This document shows positions 25,915 to 38,535 of a stretch of DNA of 64,000 nt, one piece after another (within the stretch, counting starts at the first letter, position 1; every line of letters begins with the position of its first letter). The position numbers were made by a program, and so were the translations under genes. The notes beneath the pieces are model-generated. The model had not been told where the DNA came from, searched no databases, and worked only from the letters and a program-made list of their open reading frames with translations. Source of the DNA: Siphonodentalium dalli (lineage: Eukaryota > Mollusca > Scaphopoda > Gadilida > Siphonodentaliidae); assembly GCA_032622095.1 (NCBI GenBank), contig CP136066.1, forward strand, positions 11,741,784 to 11,805,783. The letters are read 5' to 3'.

Positions 25915-28361
25915 TGGGGGTATACGTGTTTTATGTACACACCCGGACGTCTCTGTGGGGGGTATACGTGTTTTATGTACACACACCAGGACGTCTCTGT
26001 GGGGTATACGTGTTTTATGTACCACACCCGGACGTCTCTGTGGGGTTATACGTGTTTTATGTACCACACCCGGACGTCTCTGTGGGGGTATACGTGTTTT
26101 ATGTACACACACCCGGACGTCTCTGTGGGGGTATACGTGTTTTATGTACACACACCCGGACGTCTCTGTGGGGGTATACGTGTTTTATGTACACACACCC
26201 GGACGTCTCTGTGAGGGTATACGTGTTTTATGTACACACACCCGGACGTCTCTGTGGGGGTATACGTGTTTTATGTACACACCCGGACGTCTATATGGGG
26301 GTATACGTGTTTTATGTACACACACCCGGACGTCTCTGTGGGGGTATACGTGTTTTATGTACCACACCCGGACGTCTCTGTGGGGGTATACGTGTTTTAT
26401 GTACACACACCCGGACGTCTCTGTGGGGGTATACGTGTTTTATGTACACACACCCGGACGTCTCTGTGGGGGTATACGTGTTTTATGTACACACCCGGAC
26501 GTCTCTGTGGGGGTATACGTGTTTTATGTACACACACCCGGACGTCTCTGTGGGGGTATACGTGTTTTATGTACACACACCCGGACGTCTCTGTGAGGGT
26601 ATACGTGTTTTATGTACACACACCCGGACGTCTCTGTGGGGGTATACGTGTTTTATGTACCACACCCGGACGTCTCTGTGGGGTTATACGTGTTTTATGT
26701 ACCACACCCGGACGTCTCTGTGCGGGTATACGTGTTTTATGTACCACACCCGGACGTCTCTGTGGGGGTATACGTGTTTTATGTACCACACCGGGCGTCT
26801 CTGTGGGGGTATACGTGTTTTATGTACCCACACCCGGACGTCTCTGTGGGGGTATACGTGTTTTATGTTCACACCCGGACGTCTCTGTGGGGTATACGTG
26901 TGTTATGTACACACACCCGGACGTCTCTGTGGGGGTATACGTGTTTTATGTACCACACCGGGCGTCTCTGTGGGGGTATACGTGTTTTATGTACCACACC
27001 GGGCGTCTCTGTGGGGGTATACGTGTTTTATGTACACACCCGGACGTCTCTGTGGGGGTATACGTGTTTTATGTACACACACCCGGACGTCTCTGTGGGG
27101 GTATACGTGTTTTATGTACCACACCCGGACGTCTCTGTGGGGGTATACGTGTTTTATGTACCACACACGGACGTCTCTGTGGGGGTATACGTGTTTTATG
27201 TACCACACACGGACGTCTCTGTGGGGGTATACGTGTTTTATGTACCACACCCGGACGTCTCTGTGGGGGTATACGTGTTTTATGTACACACAATCGGACG
27301 TCTCTGTGGGGGTATACGTGTTTTATGTACACACACCCGGACGTCTCTGTGGGGTATACGTGTGTTATGTACACACACCCGGACGTCTCTGTGGGGGTAT
27401 ACGGGTTTTATGTTCACACCCGGACGTCTCTGTGGGGTATACGTGTGTTATGTACACACACCCGGACGTCTCTGTGGGGGTATACGTGTTTTATGTACAC
27501 ACACCCGGACGTCTCTGTGGGGGTATACGTGTTTTATGTACCACACCCGGACGTCTCTGTGGGGGTATACGTGTTTTATGAACACACACCCGGACGTCTC
27601 TGTGGGGGTATACGTGTTTTATGTACACACACCCGGACGTCTCTGTGGGGGTATACGTGTTTTATGTACACACCCGGACGTCTCTGTGGGGGTATACGTG
27701 TTTTATGTACACACACCCGGACGTCTCTGTGTGGGTATACGTGTTTTATGTACACACACCCGGACGTCTCTGTGGGGGTATACGTGTTTTATGTACACAC
27801 ACCCGGACGTCTCTGTGGGGGTATACGTGTTTTATGTACACACACCCGGACGTCTATGTGGGGGTATACGTGTTTTATGTACCACACCGGGCGTCTCTGT
27901 GGGGGTATACGTGTTTTATGTACCACACCCGGACGTCTCTGTGGGGGTATACGTGTTTTATGTACACGCACCCGGGCGTCTCTGTGGGGGTATACGTGTT
28001 TTATGTACCACACCGGGCGTCTCTGTGGGGGTATACGTGTTTTATGTACCCACACCCGGACGTCTCTGTGGGGGTATACGTGTTTTATGTTCACACCCGG
28101 ACGTCTCTGTGGGGTATACGTGTGTTATGTACACACACCCGGACGTCTCTGTGGGGGTATACGTGTTTTATGTACCACACCGGGCGTCTCTGTGGGGGTA
28201 TACGTGTTTTATGTACCACACCGGGCGTCTCTGTGGGGGTATACGTGTTTTATGTACACACACCCGGACGTCTCTGTGGGGGTATACGTGTTTTATGTAC
28301 CACACCCGGACGTCTCTGTGGGGGGTATACGTGTTTTATGTACCACACCCGGACGTCTATG
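25915..28361. repeat. Minisatellite block Arr6 (2,447 bp, twin of Arr5)
   Basis: Same length and order of unit variants as Arr5 at +5,497 bp, including both internal deletion junctions. The twin arose after those deletions. Confidence 0.95.
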
Positions 28362-31300
28362 TTTTTATGTGTAAGCAATATTTGCTAAGTGGGTGTCTGA
28401 CCAGGTAACACGTTGTCCGAGACGTAGTGAACACCAAACCTGGCACACCAGAATGACAAAAACAAGTCAAAGTGAGATGCCGGCAGGTAGACCAGAGGCC
28501 TTTTGGAAAAGTCAAATGAGGATAAGAGCAAAAAACGGCTTAAAACATATTTGTCAAAAGAATCGTTCACGCGCAATACTGCTGGACACAAAACACACAG
28601 GCTATGTTGCAATGTCTCCTCTACACACACTATGCTTGGCAATATTTTAAGTTCCCGTCCCGATGACTCAGTAAATAAGGCACATGGTACTAAATGGAGG
28701 GGACCTCGATGACCCAGTCAGCAAGGCGCACGAACTCCCACGCGGAAACCCCGATGTCCCAGTCATCAACGTGTATGACCCTCTTACGGGTTGGATCCCG
28801 GTGCCTCAACCGGTAAGGTGCATGGTATTCTCATGGAAGGACCCGGGTGATATAATTAGTAAGTCGTATACAATATTATGGAGGGGACCCCGGTATCCAA
28901 TATTACTACGGAGGCGGCCCCGGTGCTTCAACCACCAAGGCACATGGCCATAAACCTTAAATTCTTATCTGGTACCCAACATAAATCAGTTTGTGGTGTA
29001 TCTATGACACAAAGTTTTGTCAGCCACCAAGTAATGTAATTATATATATATTTATAATATCAAATAACATATATGTAGTGGGGTTGTATATAGTCCAAAG
29101 CAACCCCGAAACTCAACACTAGGATGTGATACTAACATAAGATAATAAATTGTTTGTATATTATATTAATAAATGTGTTAAAGTCTATACATATTATAAT
29201 AATGCCATATAGGCAGTGTGCTTGTTAAAAATAATAACAGGTAGTAAAGTTCCTCAAAGTAGTAACAGGTAGTAAAGTTCCTCAAAGTAGTAACAGGTAG
29301 ACTAGTTTATAGAATTTATAGTTAATAAGTGATGGAAAAGTCTAGTTTATAACTATGCCCTTGTTGTTATCGGGTGGTATCTGAATCCAACGAGATCGCA
29401 TCGCGCGTATAAATTCCTACATTTTAAATATTTCCGCGCTATCATATATGCGAATTTACATATTAAATATCGGTATACACAAATTATGGCATCCAGGTGA
29501 GACATAAAAATCTTTTGCGGAAAACAGACGAACACGGACGGACGGGCGGACTGAACAAACGGCAGACACGGAATGTCGGCCACAAAACGTTATCCGACAT
29601 TGTAATATGATCGTACGTGACACGTAACGGGGCAACCACACGCGGTGCTTCGTCGGATCTAGTTATGCGAAATTTGACCAGATTTGACCTTGAATTTACC
29701 GTTTTGAATGTCAATGTCAGGTCGGGGTTACGAGTTAAGCCATCCAAAACACTGCCCGGACAAAAGTATCCCTAGCTATCGAATATCGTCGAAATCCGCC
29801 ACTAATACCCGATTTGATCTTGAATCGACCATTTTGAAGATCAAGCATCACACTTTGACCCGTCCAAAACACTTCCCGGACAAACGTACACTTAGGTATC
29901 AAGTTTCGTCGAAATCCGTCCGGAAGTTTTCCCGGCCATAGCTAACAGACAAAAGTCACAAACTATACATTAGGTTTTAGCTGGGTACCTGTCTGACGGG
30001 CATGTGGGTGAGACAAAATTTGTTGGCATCCCCATCTACACCAACACCCCCAAAAAATGGTGGAAATCGGGCCAGTGGATACCCAGATACAGTTCAATGT
30101 CATTTAAAATATCAAGTTCACGCCGCACGGGCATCCGGGTGTGACGAAATTGCTCAGCGCCTGAAACTACCCCCACATACCAAATTTGGTGAAAATCGGC
30201 TCAGCGGAGAACTTGAGTTCAAGGTCATTTGAAGGTCAAGGTCACGCCGCACGGGCAAACGGATATACCCATGTTAGTCCTCAGGTCAAACTACATACCC
30301 GTACCAAGTTTCATCAAAATCGGTTAGCCGTTTCCGATTCCATCGCGGAAACACACACACACATACATACACACACACCCACACGCACAGACCACAAACT
30401 TTCTTCAAATATATAATAGATTCTTTATGGAGGTCAAGTTTAAATGGATATCGTACTCCCATGTTTCTGTTCGTCAGATACAGACTCGAGTATGTAGGAG
30501 CCTCGATACCGGTATATTTCTAAAGGATAGCTATAAAAGGCCTCTGAATATTGACATTAGCGCGTACATCGCAACACATATCTAGCAAAATGGCCCTTTA
30601 AGTGAGATGTCTTTCAACAGAGGTCAAGGTCATTTTATGGTCAAGGTCAAGGTCATATAAACCCCCCACATCAACTTGACAACAAATTTGGTTGAGGCTT
30701 AATTCCAACTTCACCAACGAAGGCGACCCATGTTATGATGGACATATCATTTGACTTCCTCGCTGCCACCACTGCTCACAAATGATTTCAAATAATAAGC
30801 CGCGTTCCGATGTTGAGTGTGAATACCTGGCAGCCAGCCAATACTATTCGCGCGACATACAACCGTGAAAAAATCCCCCTTGTTAGGGTAGATTGGTTCA
30901 ATCATTTATCTCGAAGGAATTGATAAGCCGCTGATATGTCTGTGAGGCCAAATCGTTGCGAGACGGGAACTTATTGAATGTGTTGTCCGCCTATTAGGGG
31001 GATTTTTCGCTGAGCAATTTGTCCGGAGGAAAATTACACGCAGCTAAAGCGGGATCGTTATTACAAAACACCATAAGTAAACATCGGCGCAACACACGAT
31101 GTCGTGCTATACATTGTTGGAAAGGGTACATCCTTGGCTATTCAACTGTGGTAATTTGATTCTGAAGCAGGCACGTTTGCTTGTGCTATTTTCGCATATA
31201 TCTTTTGCGAAAACGGTTATGAATGCAACCAAGTCTAGTATACTGATGTGAAATCAGTGTTTCCTGCGGAGACCAATTTTTTCTGGATTCTAGCCCACAA

Positions 31301-31411
31301 CACCAAATGACGCAAATGACGTCATGGACCATGTCATGACGTCTTCGCTGATTTTATTCAGCTAACCAACGAAATTGGTCAAACGAAACTAATCTATAGG
31401 CCAAAATCACG
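28362..31411. repeat. Module A copy 6
   Basis: Offset +27651 from copy 1, unchanged length. It begins the >10-kb segment (A6, Arr7, transposon copy 1) duplicated at 46827-57795. Confidence 0.95.
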
Positions 31412-34400
31412 TGGGGGTATACGTGTTTTATGTACACACCCGGACGTCTCTGTGGGGGGTATACGTGTTTTATGTACACACACCCGGACGTCTCTGTGGG
31501 GTATACGTGTTTTATGTACCACACCCGGACGTCTCTGTGGGGTTATACGTGTTTTATGTACCACACCCGGACGTCTCTGTGGGGGTATACGTGTTTTATG
31601 TACACACACCCGGACGTCTCTGTGGGGGTATACGTGTTTTATGTACACACACCCGGACGTCTCTGTGGGGGTATACGTGTTTTATGTACACACACCCGGA
31701 CGTCTCTGTGAGGGTATACGTGTTTTATGTACACACACCCGGACGTCTCTGTGGGGGTATACGTGTTTTATGTACACACCCGGACGTCTATATGGGGGTA
31801 TACGTGTTTTATGTACACACACCCGGACGTCTCTGTGGGGGTATACGTGTTTTATGTACCACACCCGGACGTCTCTGTGGGGGTATACGTGTTTTATGTA
31901 CACACACCCGGACGTCTCTGTGGGGGTATACGTGTTTTATGTACACACACCCGGACGTCTCTGTGGGGGTATACGTGTTTTATGTACACACCCGGACGTC
32001 TCTGTGGGGGTATACGTGTTTTATGTACACACACCCGGACGTCTCTGTGGGGGTATACGTGTTTTATGTACACACACCCGGACGTCTCTGTGAGGGTATA
32101 CGTGTTTTATGTACACACACCCGGACGTCTCTGTGGGGGTATACGTGTTTTATGTACCACACCCGGACGTCTCTGTGGGGTTATACGTGTTTTATGTACC
32201 ACACCCGGACGTCTCTGTGCGGGTATACGTGTTTTATGTACCACACCCGGACGTCTCTGTGGGGGTATACGTGTTTTATGTACCACACCCGGACGTCTCT
32301 GTGGGGGTATACGTGTTTTATGTACACACCCGGACGTCTCTGTGGGGGTATACGTGTTTTATGTACCCACAGCCGGACGTCTCTGTGGGGGTATACGTGT
32401 TTTATGTTCACACCCGGACGTCTCTGTGGGGTATACGTGTGTTATGTACACACACCCGGACGTCTCTGTGGGGGTATACGTGTTTTATGTACCACACCGG
32501 ACGTCTCTGTGGGGGTATACGTGTTTTATGTACCACACCCGGACGTCTCTGTGGGGGTATACGTGTTTTATGTACCACACCCGGACGTCTCTGTGGGGGT
32601 ATACGTGTTTTATGTACCACACCCGGACGTCTCTGTGGGGGTATACGTGTTTTATGTACACACCCGGACGTCTCTGTGGGGGTATACGTGTTTTATGTAC
32701 CCACAGCCGGACGTCTCTGTGGGGGTATACGTGTTTTATGTTCACACCCGGACGTCTCTGTGGGGTATACGTGTGTTATGTACACACACCCGGACGTCTC
32801 TGTGGGGGTATACGTGTTTTATGTACCACACCGGACGTCTCTGTGTGGGTATACGTGTTTTATGTACCACACCCGGACGTCTCTGTGGGGGTATACGTGT
32901 TTTATGTACCCACAGCCGGACGTCTCTGTGGGGGTATACGTGTTTTATGTACCACACCGGACGTCTCTGTGGGGGTATACGTGTTTTATGTACACACACC
33001 CGGACGTCTCTGTGGGGGTATACGTGTTTTATGTACCACACCCGGACGTCTCTGTGGGGGTATACGTGTTTTATGTACCCACAGCCGGACGTCTCTGTGG
33101 GGGTATACGTGTTTTATGTTCACACCCGGACGTCTCTGTGGGGTATACGTGTGTTATGTACACACACCCGGACGTCACTGTGGGGGTATACGTGTTTTAT
33201 GTACACACACCCGGACGTCTCTGTGGGGGTATACGTGTTTTATGTACCACACCCGGACGTCTCTGTGGGGGTATACGTGTTTTATGTACCACACCGGGCG
33301 TCTCTGTGGGGGTATACGTGTTTTATGTACCACACCCGGACGTCTCTGTGGGGGTATACGTGTTTTATGTACACACACCCGGACGTCTCTGTGGGGGTAT
33401 ACGTGTTTTATGTACCACACCGGGCGTCTCTGTGGGGGTATACGTGTTTTATGTACCCACACCCGGACGTCTCTGTGGGGGTATACGTGTTTTATGTTCA
33501 CACCCGGACGTCTCTGTGGGGTATACGTGTGTTATGTACACACACCCGGACGTCTCTGTGGGGGTATACGTGTTTTATGTACCACACCGGGCGTCTCTGT
33601 GGGGGTATACGTGTTTTATGTACCACACCGGGCGTCTCTGTGGGGGTATACGTGTTTTATGTACACACCCGGACGTCTCTGTGGGGGTATACGTGTTTTA
33701 TGTACACACACCCGGACGTCTCTGTGGGGGTATACGTGTTTTATGTACCACACCCGGACGTCTCTGTGGGGGTATACGTGTTTTATGTACCACACACGGA
33801 CGTCTCTGTGGGGGTATACGTGTTTTATGTACCACACACGGACGTCTCTGTGGGGGTATACGTGTTTTATGTACCACACCCGGACGTCTCTGTGGGGGTA
33901 TACGTGTTTTATGTACACACAATCGGACGTCTCTGTGGGGGTATACGTGTTTTATGTACACACACCCGGACGTCTCTGTGGGGTATACGTGTGTTATGTA
34001 CACACACCCGGACGTCTCTGTGGGGGTATACGGGTTTTATGTTCACACCCGGACGTCTCTGTGGGGTATACGTGTGTTATGTACACACACCCGGACGTCT
34101 CTGTGGGGGTATACGTGTTTTATGTACACACACCCGGACGTCTCTGTGGGGGTATACGTGTTTTATGTACCACACCCGGACGTCTCTGTGGGGGTATACG
34201 TGTTTTATGAACACACACCCGGACGTCTCTGTGGGGGTATACGTGTTTTATGTACACACACCCGGACGTCTCTGTGGGGGTATACGTGTTTTATGTACAC
34301 ACCCGGACGTCTCTGTGGGGGTATACGTGTTTTATGTACACACACCCGGACGTCTCTGTGTGGGTATACGTGTTTTATGTACACACACCCGGACGTCTCT

Positions 34401-37400
34401 GTGGGGGTATACGTGTTTTATGTACACACACCCGGACGTCTCTGTGGGGGTATACGTGTTTTATGTACACACACCCGGACGTCTATGTGGGGGTATACGT
34501 GTTTTATGTACCACACCGGGCGTCTCTGTGGGGGTATACGTGTTTTATGTACCACACCCGGACGTCTCTGTGGGGGTATACGTGTTTTATGTACACGCAC
34601 CCGGGCGTCTCTGTGGGGGTATACGTGTTTTATGTACACACACCCGGACGTCTCTGTGGGGGTATACGTGTTTTATGTACCACACCGGACGTCTCTGTGG
34701 GGGTATACGTGTGTTATGTACACACACCCGGACGTCTCTGTGGGGGTATACGTGTTTTATGTACACACCCGGACGTCTCTGTGGGGGTATACGTGTTTTA
34801 TGTACACACACCCGGACGTCTCTGTGGGGGTATACGTGTTTTATGTACACACACCCGGACGTCTCTGTGGGGGTATACGTGTTTTATGTACACACCCGGA
34901 CGTCTCTGTGGGGGTATACGTGTTTTATGTACACACACCCGGACGTCTCTGTGGGGGTATATGTGTTTTATGTACACACGCCCGGACGTCTCTGTGGGGG
35001 TATACGGGTTTTATGTACACACACCCGGACGTCTCTGTGGGGGTATACGTGTTTTATGTACACACACCCGGACGTCTCTGTGGGGGTATATGTGTTTTAT
35101 GTACACACGCCCGGACGTCTCTGTGGGGGTATACGGGTTTTATGTACCACACCCGGACGTCTCTGTGGGGGTATACGTGTTTTATGTACACACCCGGACG
35201 TCTATGTGGGGGTATACGTGTTTTATGTACACACACCCGGACGTCTCTGTGGGGGTATACGGGTTTTATGTACCACACCCGGACGTCTCTGTGGGGGTAT
35301 ACGTGTTTTATGTACACACCCGGACGTCTCTGTGCGGGTATACGTGTTTTATGTACACACACCCGGACGTCTCTGTGGGGGTATACGTGTTTTATGTACA
35401 CACCCGGACGTCTCTGTGGGGGTATACGTGTTTTATGTACACACGCCCGGACGTCTCTGTGGGGGTATACGTGTTTAATGTACACACACCCGGACGTCTC
35501 TGTGGGGGTATACGTGTTTTATGTACCACACCCGTACGTCTCTGTGGGGTATACGGGTTTTATGTACCACACCCGGACGTCTCTGTGGGGGTATACGTGT
35601 TTTATGTACACACACCCGGACGTCTCTGTGGGGGTATACGTGTTTTATGTACACACCCGGACGTCTCTGTGGGGGTATACGTGTTTTATGTACACACCCG
35701 GACGTCTCTGTGGGGGTATACGTGTTATATGTACACACCCGGACGTCTCTGTGGGGGTATACGTGTTTTATGTACACACCCGGACGTCTCTGTGGGGGTA
35801 TACGTGTTTTATGTACACACCCGGACGTCTCTGTGGGGGTATACGTGTTATATGTACACACCCGGACGTCTCTGTGGGGGTATACGTGTTTTATGTACAC
35901 ACACCCGGACGTCTCTGTGGGGGTATACGTGTTTTATGTACACACACCCGGACGTCTCTGTGTGGGTATACGTGTTTTATGTACACACCCGGACGTCTCT
36001 GTGGGGGTATACCAGTGTTATGTACCACACCCGGACGTCTCTGTGGGGGTATACGTGTTTTATGTACCACACCCGGACGTCTCTGTGGGGGTATACGTGT
36101 TTTATGTACCACACCCGGACGTCTCTGTGGGGGTATACGTGTTTTATGTACCACACCCGGACGTCTCTGTGGGGGTATACGTGTTTTATGTACCACACCC
36201 GGACGTCTCTGTGGTGGTATACGTGTTTTATGTACCACACCCGGACGTCTCTGTGGGGGTATACGTGTTTTATGTACCACACCCGGACGTCTCTGTGAGG
36301 GTATACGTGTTTTATGTACCACACCCGGACGTCTCTGTGGTGGTATACGTGTTTTATGTACACACACCCGGACGTCTCTGTGGGGGTATACGTGTTTTAT
36401 GTACCACACCCGGACGTCTCTGTGGGGGTATACGTGTTTTATGTACACACACCCGGACGTCTCTGTGGGGGTATACCAGTGTTATGTACACACACCCGGA
36501 CGTCTCTGTGTGGGTATACGTGTTTTATGTACACACACCCGGACGTCTATGTGTGGGTATACGTGTTTTATGTACCACACCCGGACGTCTCTGTGGGGTT
36601 ATACGTGTTTTATGTACCACACCCGGACGTCTCTGTGGGGGTATACGTGTTTTATGTACCACACCCGGACGTCTCTGTGTGGGTATACGTGTTTCATGTA
36701 CACACCCGGACGTCTCTTTGTGGGTATACGTGTTTTATGTACACACACCCGGACGTCTCTGTGTGGGTATACGTGTTTTATGTACACACACCCGGACGTC
36801 TCTGTGTGGGTATACGTGTTTTATGTACACACACCCGGACGTCTCTGTGTGGGTATACGTGTTTTATGTACCACACCCGGACGTCTCTGTGGGGGTATAC
36901 GTGTTGTATGTACCACACCCGGACGTCTCTGTGGGGGTATACGTGTTTTATGTACCACACCCGGACGTCTCTGTGTGGGTATACGTGTTTTATGTACCAC
37001 ACCCGGACGTCTCTGTGTGGGTATACGTGTTTTATGTACACCCGGGCGTCTCTGTGGCGGTATACGTGTTGTATGTACCACACCCGGACGTCTCTGTGGG
37101 GGTATACGTGTTGTATGTACCACACCCGGACGTCTCTGTGGGGGTATACGTGTTGTATGTACCACACCCGGACGTCTCTGTGGGGGTATACGTGTTTTAT
37201 GTACCACACCCGGACGTCTCTGTGTGGGTATACGTGTTTTATGTACCACACCCGGACGTCTCTGTGTGGGTATACGTGTTGTATGTACCACACCCGGACG
37301 TCTCTGTGTGGGTATACGTGTTTTATGTACCACACCCGGACGTCTCTGTGGGGGTATACGTGTTGTATGTACCACACCCGGACGTCTCTGTGGCGGTATA

Positions 37401-37453
37401 CGTGTTGTATGTACCACACCCGGACGTCTCTGTGTGGGTATACGTGTTTTATG
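31412..37453. repeat. Minisatellite block Arr7 (6,042 bp)
   Basis: Follows Arr4 at +18,003 bp to about 34,910, then continues into variants not seen in Arr1-Arr6. These include GTATATGTG units, CACGCCCGG units, GTTTAATG near 35475 (creates TAA), GTTATATG twice, GTATACCAG at about 36009 and 36473, GTGGTGG, and GTGTTGTATG units near the transposon. Private differences are C at 31485 (A elsewhere in the CACCAGG unit) and T at 36718 (G in Arr10). It ends in the left target duplication of the transposon. Confidence 0.95.
37446..37453. repeat. Target-site duplication, left, transposon copy 1
   Basis: GTTTTATG immediately before the CAGTG terminus, repeated at 38528-38535 immediately after the CACTG terminus. 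Removing the element plus one copy restores an in-phase minisatellite unit (...GTATACGTGTTTTATGTACC...), as expected of a true insertion. Confidence 0.9.
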
Positions 37454-37465
37454 CAGTGTTCGCGC
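37454..37465 (+). repeat. Left terminal inverted repeat, transposon copy 1
   Basis: CAGTGTTCGCGC, exact reverse complement of 38516-38527. Just inside, ATTAGCCA / TGGCTAAT (37479-37495) forms a second short palindrome. Confidence 0.92.
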
Positions 37466-37504
37466 TGTCGGTAGCCAAATTAGCCAATGGCTAATCTTTT
37501 TCGA

Positions 37505-37547
37505 ATTTGGCTAATAAAAATTTCATTTGGCTAAACTTTTGGCTAAA
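37505..37547 (+). repeat. Left subterminal repeat, transposon copy 1
   Basis: Roughly 43-bp stretch with three TTGGCTAA words. It recurs in the same orientation, with one substitution in the A/T run, at 38458-38500. The two subterminal repeats are direct, not inverted, which is unusual next to inverted termini. Confidence 0.8.
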
Positions 37548-38225
37548 CTTTTTTTGAACCCAAATGGAGACTGAAATCATGGAACCAGAAAGCTAATTAA
37601 TAAAAGCGCTCAATAGATCGACATTCAAGACGAAGTTAGGTGACGAAAGTATTTCATTATTTTCATACTTATGAAATATCGTACAAAGGGAAACCCGATC
37701 GACAACTCTATCAACCAAGCGATCACAAAGTGATATGCAATCATCTTTAGTTTTCACAAGACGGACATTCAAAGACGCATGGACATTAAACCGACCATGG
37801 TTGAATTATGACAATGTGAAGAAAGCAATGTTTTGTAAAGTGCATTGACGCCGGTATATAAGCAATTTGTTCGTAACAGGCTGTTTTAATCTGGAGAAAG
37901 ATTACGTCACTCTGCACGAAGCAGCAAAAAGTCATTATTAATTTTTACATTTAATCCCCTAATCCCCCATTCAGCCCATTGTCTGTCTGGTCACTCACGG
38001 CGCGCCTGCACAATGCATGTTTATGATGACATTGTATTTATGACGGTCGAGGTTTATGAGCACCAAGTGTAAGACAATAGATTAATCAGCCAAATGTGAA
38101 TCACGACATATAGTTTGTGCCTATTTGTCGTCAATACCGATACAGTCAAAATAATATACATGCTTTTATGACAGATTGTAATTTGACAACTAAAAAATAA
38201 TGACATTAAGGACAATCCCGGGTTA

Positions 38226-38238
38226 CCCCCCCCCCCCC
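38226..38238. repeat. Poly-C tract (13 C) in transposon copy 1
   Basis: Mononucleotide run of 13 C. The matching run in copy 2 has 18 (57195-57212), which accounts for the whole 5-bp length difference between the two copies. Confidence 0.9.
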
Positions 38239-38457
38239 AAATAACTCTTTCACATAAAGATTAATAAATTTTTAATAAATGTTATCTATAAAAATACTTC
38301 TAGTTCATCAAAATTATTTAAATTATTGTGTATTTTACCTGTGTCTGTTAGATTTTACGTTTTAGTCATTAATTGTGAACCGACCAGAAAACGATGATTT
38401 AATTTGGCCAAAGTTTTTTTTAATTTGGCCAAAAAACATTTGGCTAAAAAAAATTTC

Positions 38458-38500
38458 ATTTGGCTAATAAAATTTTCATTTGGCTAAACTTTTGGCTAAA
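38458..38500 (+). repeat. Right subterminal repeat, transposon copy 1
   Basis: Near-identical direct copy of 37505-37547 with TTGGCTAA at 38460, 38480 and 38492. A further TTGGCTAA (38440) and TTTGGCCAAA (38403) lie just inside. Confidence 0.8.
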
Positions 38501-38515
38501 GTTTTGTTCGGTCCA

Positions 38516-38527
38516 GCGCGAACACTG
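38516..38527 (-). repeat. Right terminal inverted repeat, transposon copy 1
   Basis: GCGCGAACACTG, exact reverse complement of the left terminus. Confidence 0.92.
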
Positions 38528-38535
38528 GTTTTATG
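38528..38535. repeat. Target-site duplication, right, transposon copy 1
   Basis: GTTTTATG, matching 37446-37453. Confidence 0.9.

Larger units (their letters stand above)
37454..38527. mobile_element. Non-autonomous hAT-like DNA transposon, copy 1 (1,074 bp)
   Basis: Perfect 12-bp terminal inverted repeats CAGTGTTCGCGC (37454-37465) and GCGCGAACACTG (38516-38527) with an 8-bp target duplication. The CAGTG-type terminus and 8-bp duplication are the established hallmarks of the hAT superfamily. Both subterminal zones carry TTGGCTAA motifs: three on the left (37507, 37527, 37539) and four on the right (38440, 38460, 38480, 38492). Such repeats are typical candidate transposase-binding sites. 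The interior is AT-rich with stop codons in every frame. It has a run of 13 C (38226-38238) and no transposase, so it would need a transposase from elsewhere. Family name unknown. Confidence 0.88.
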
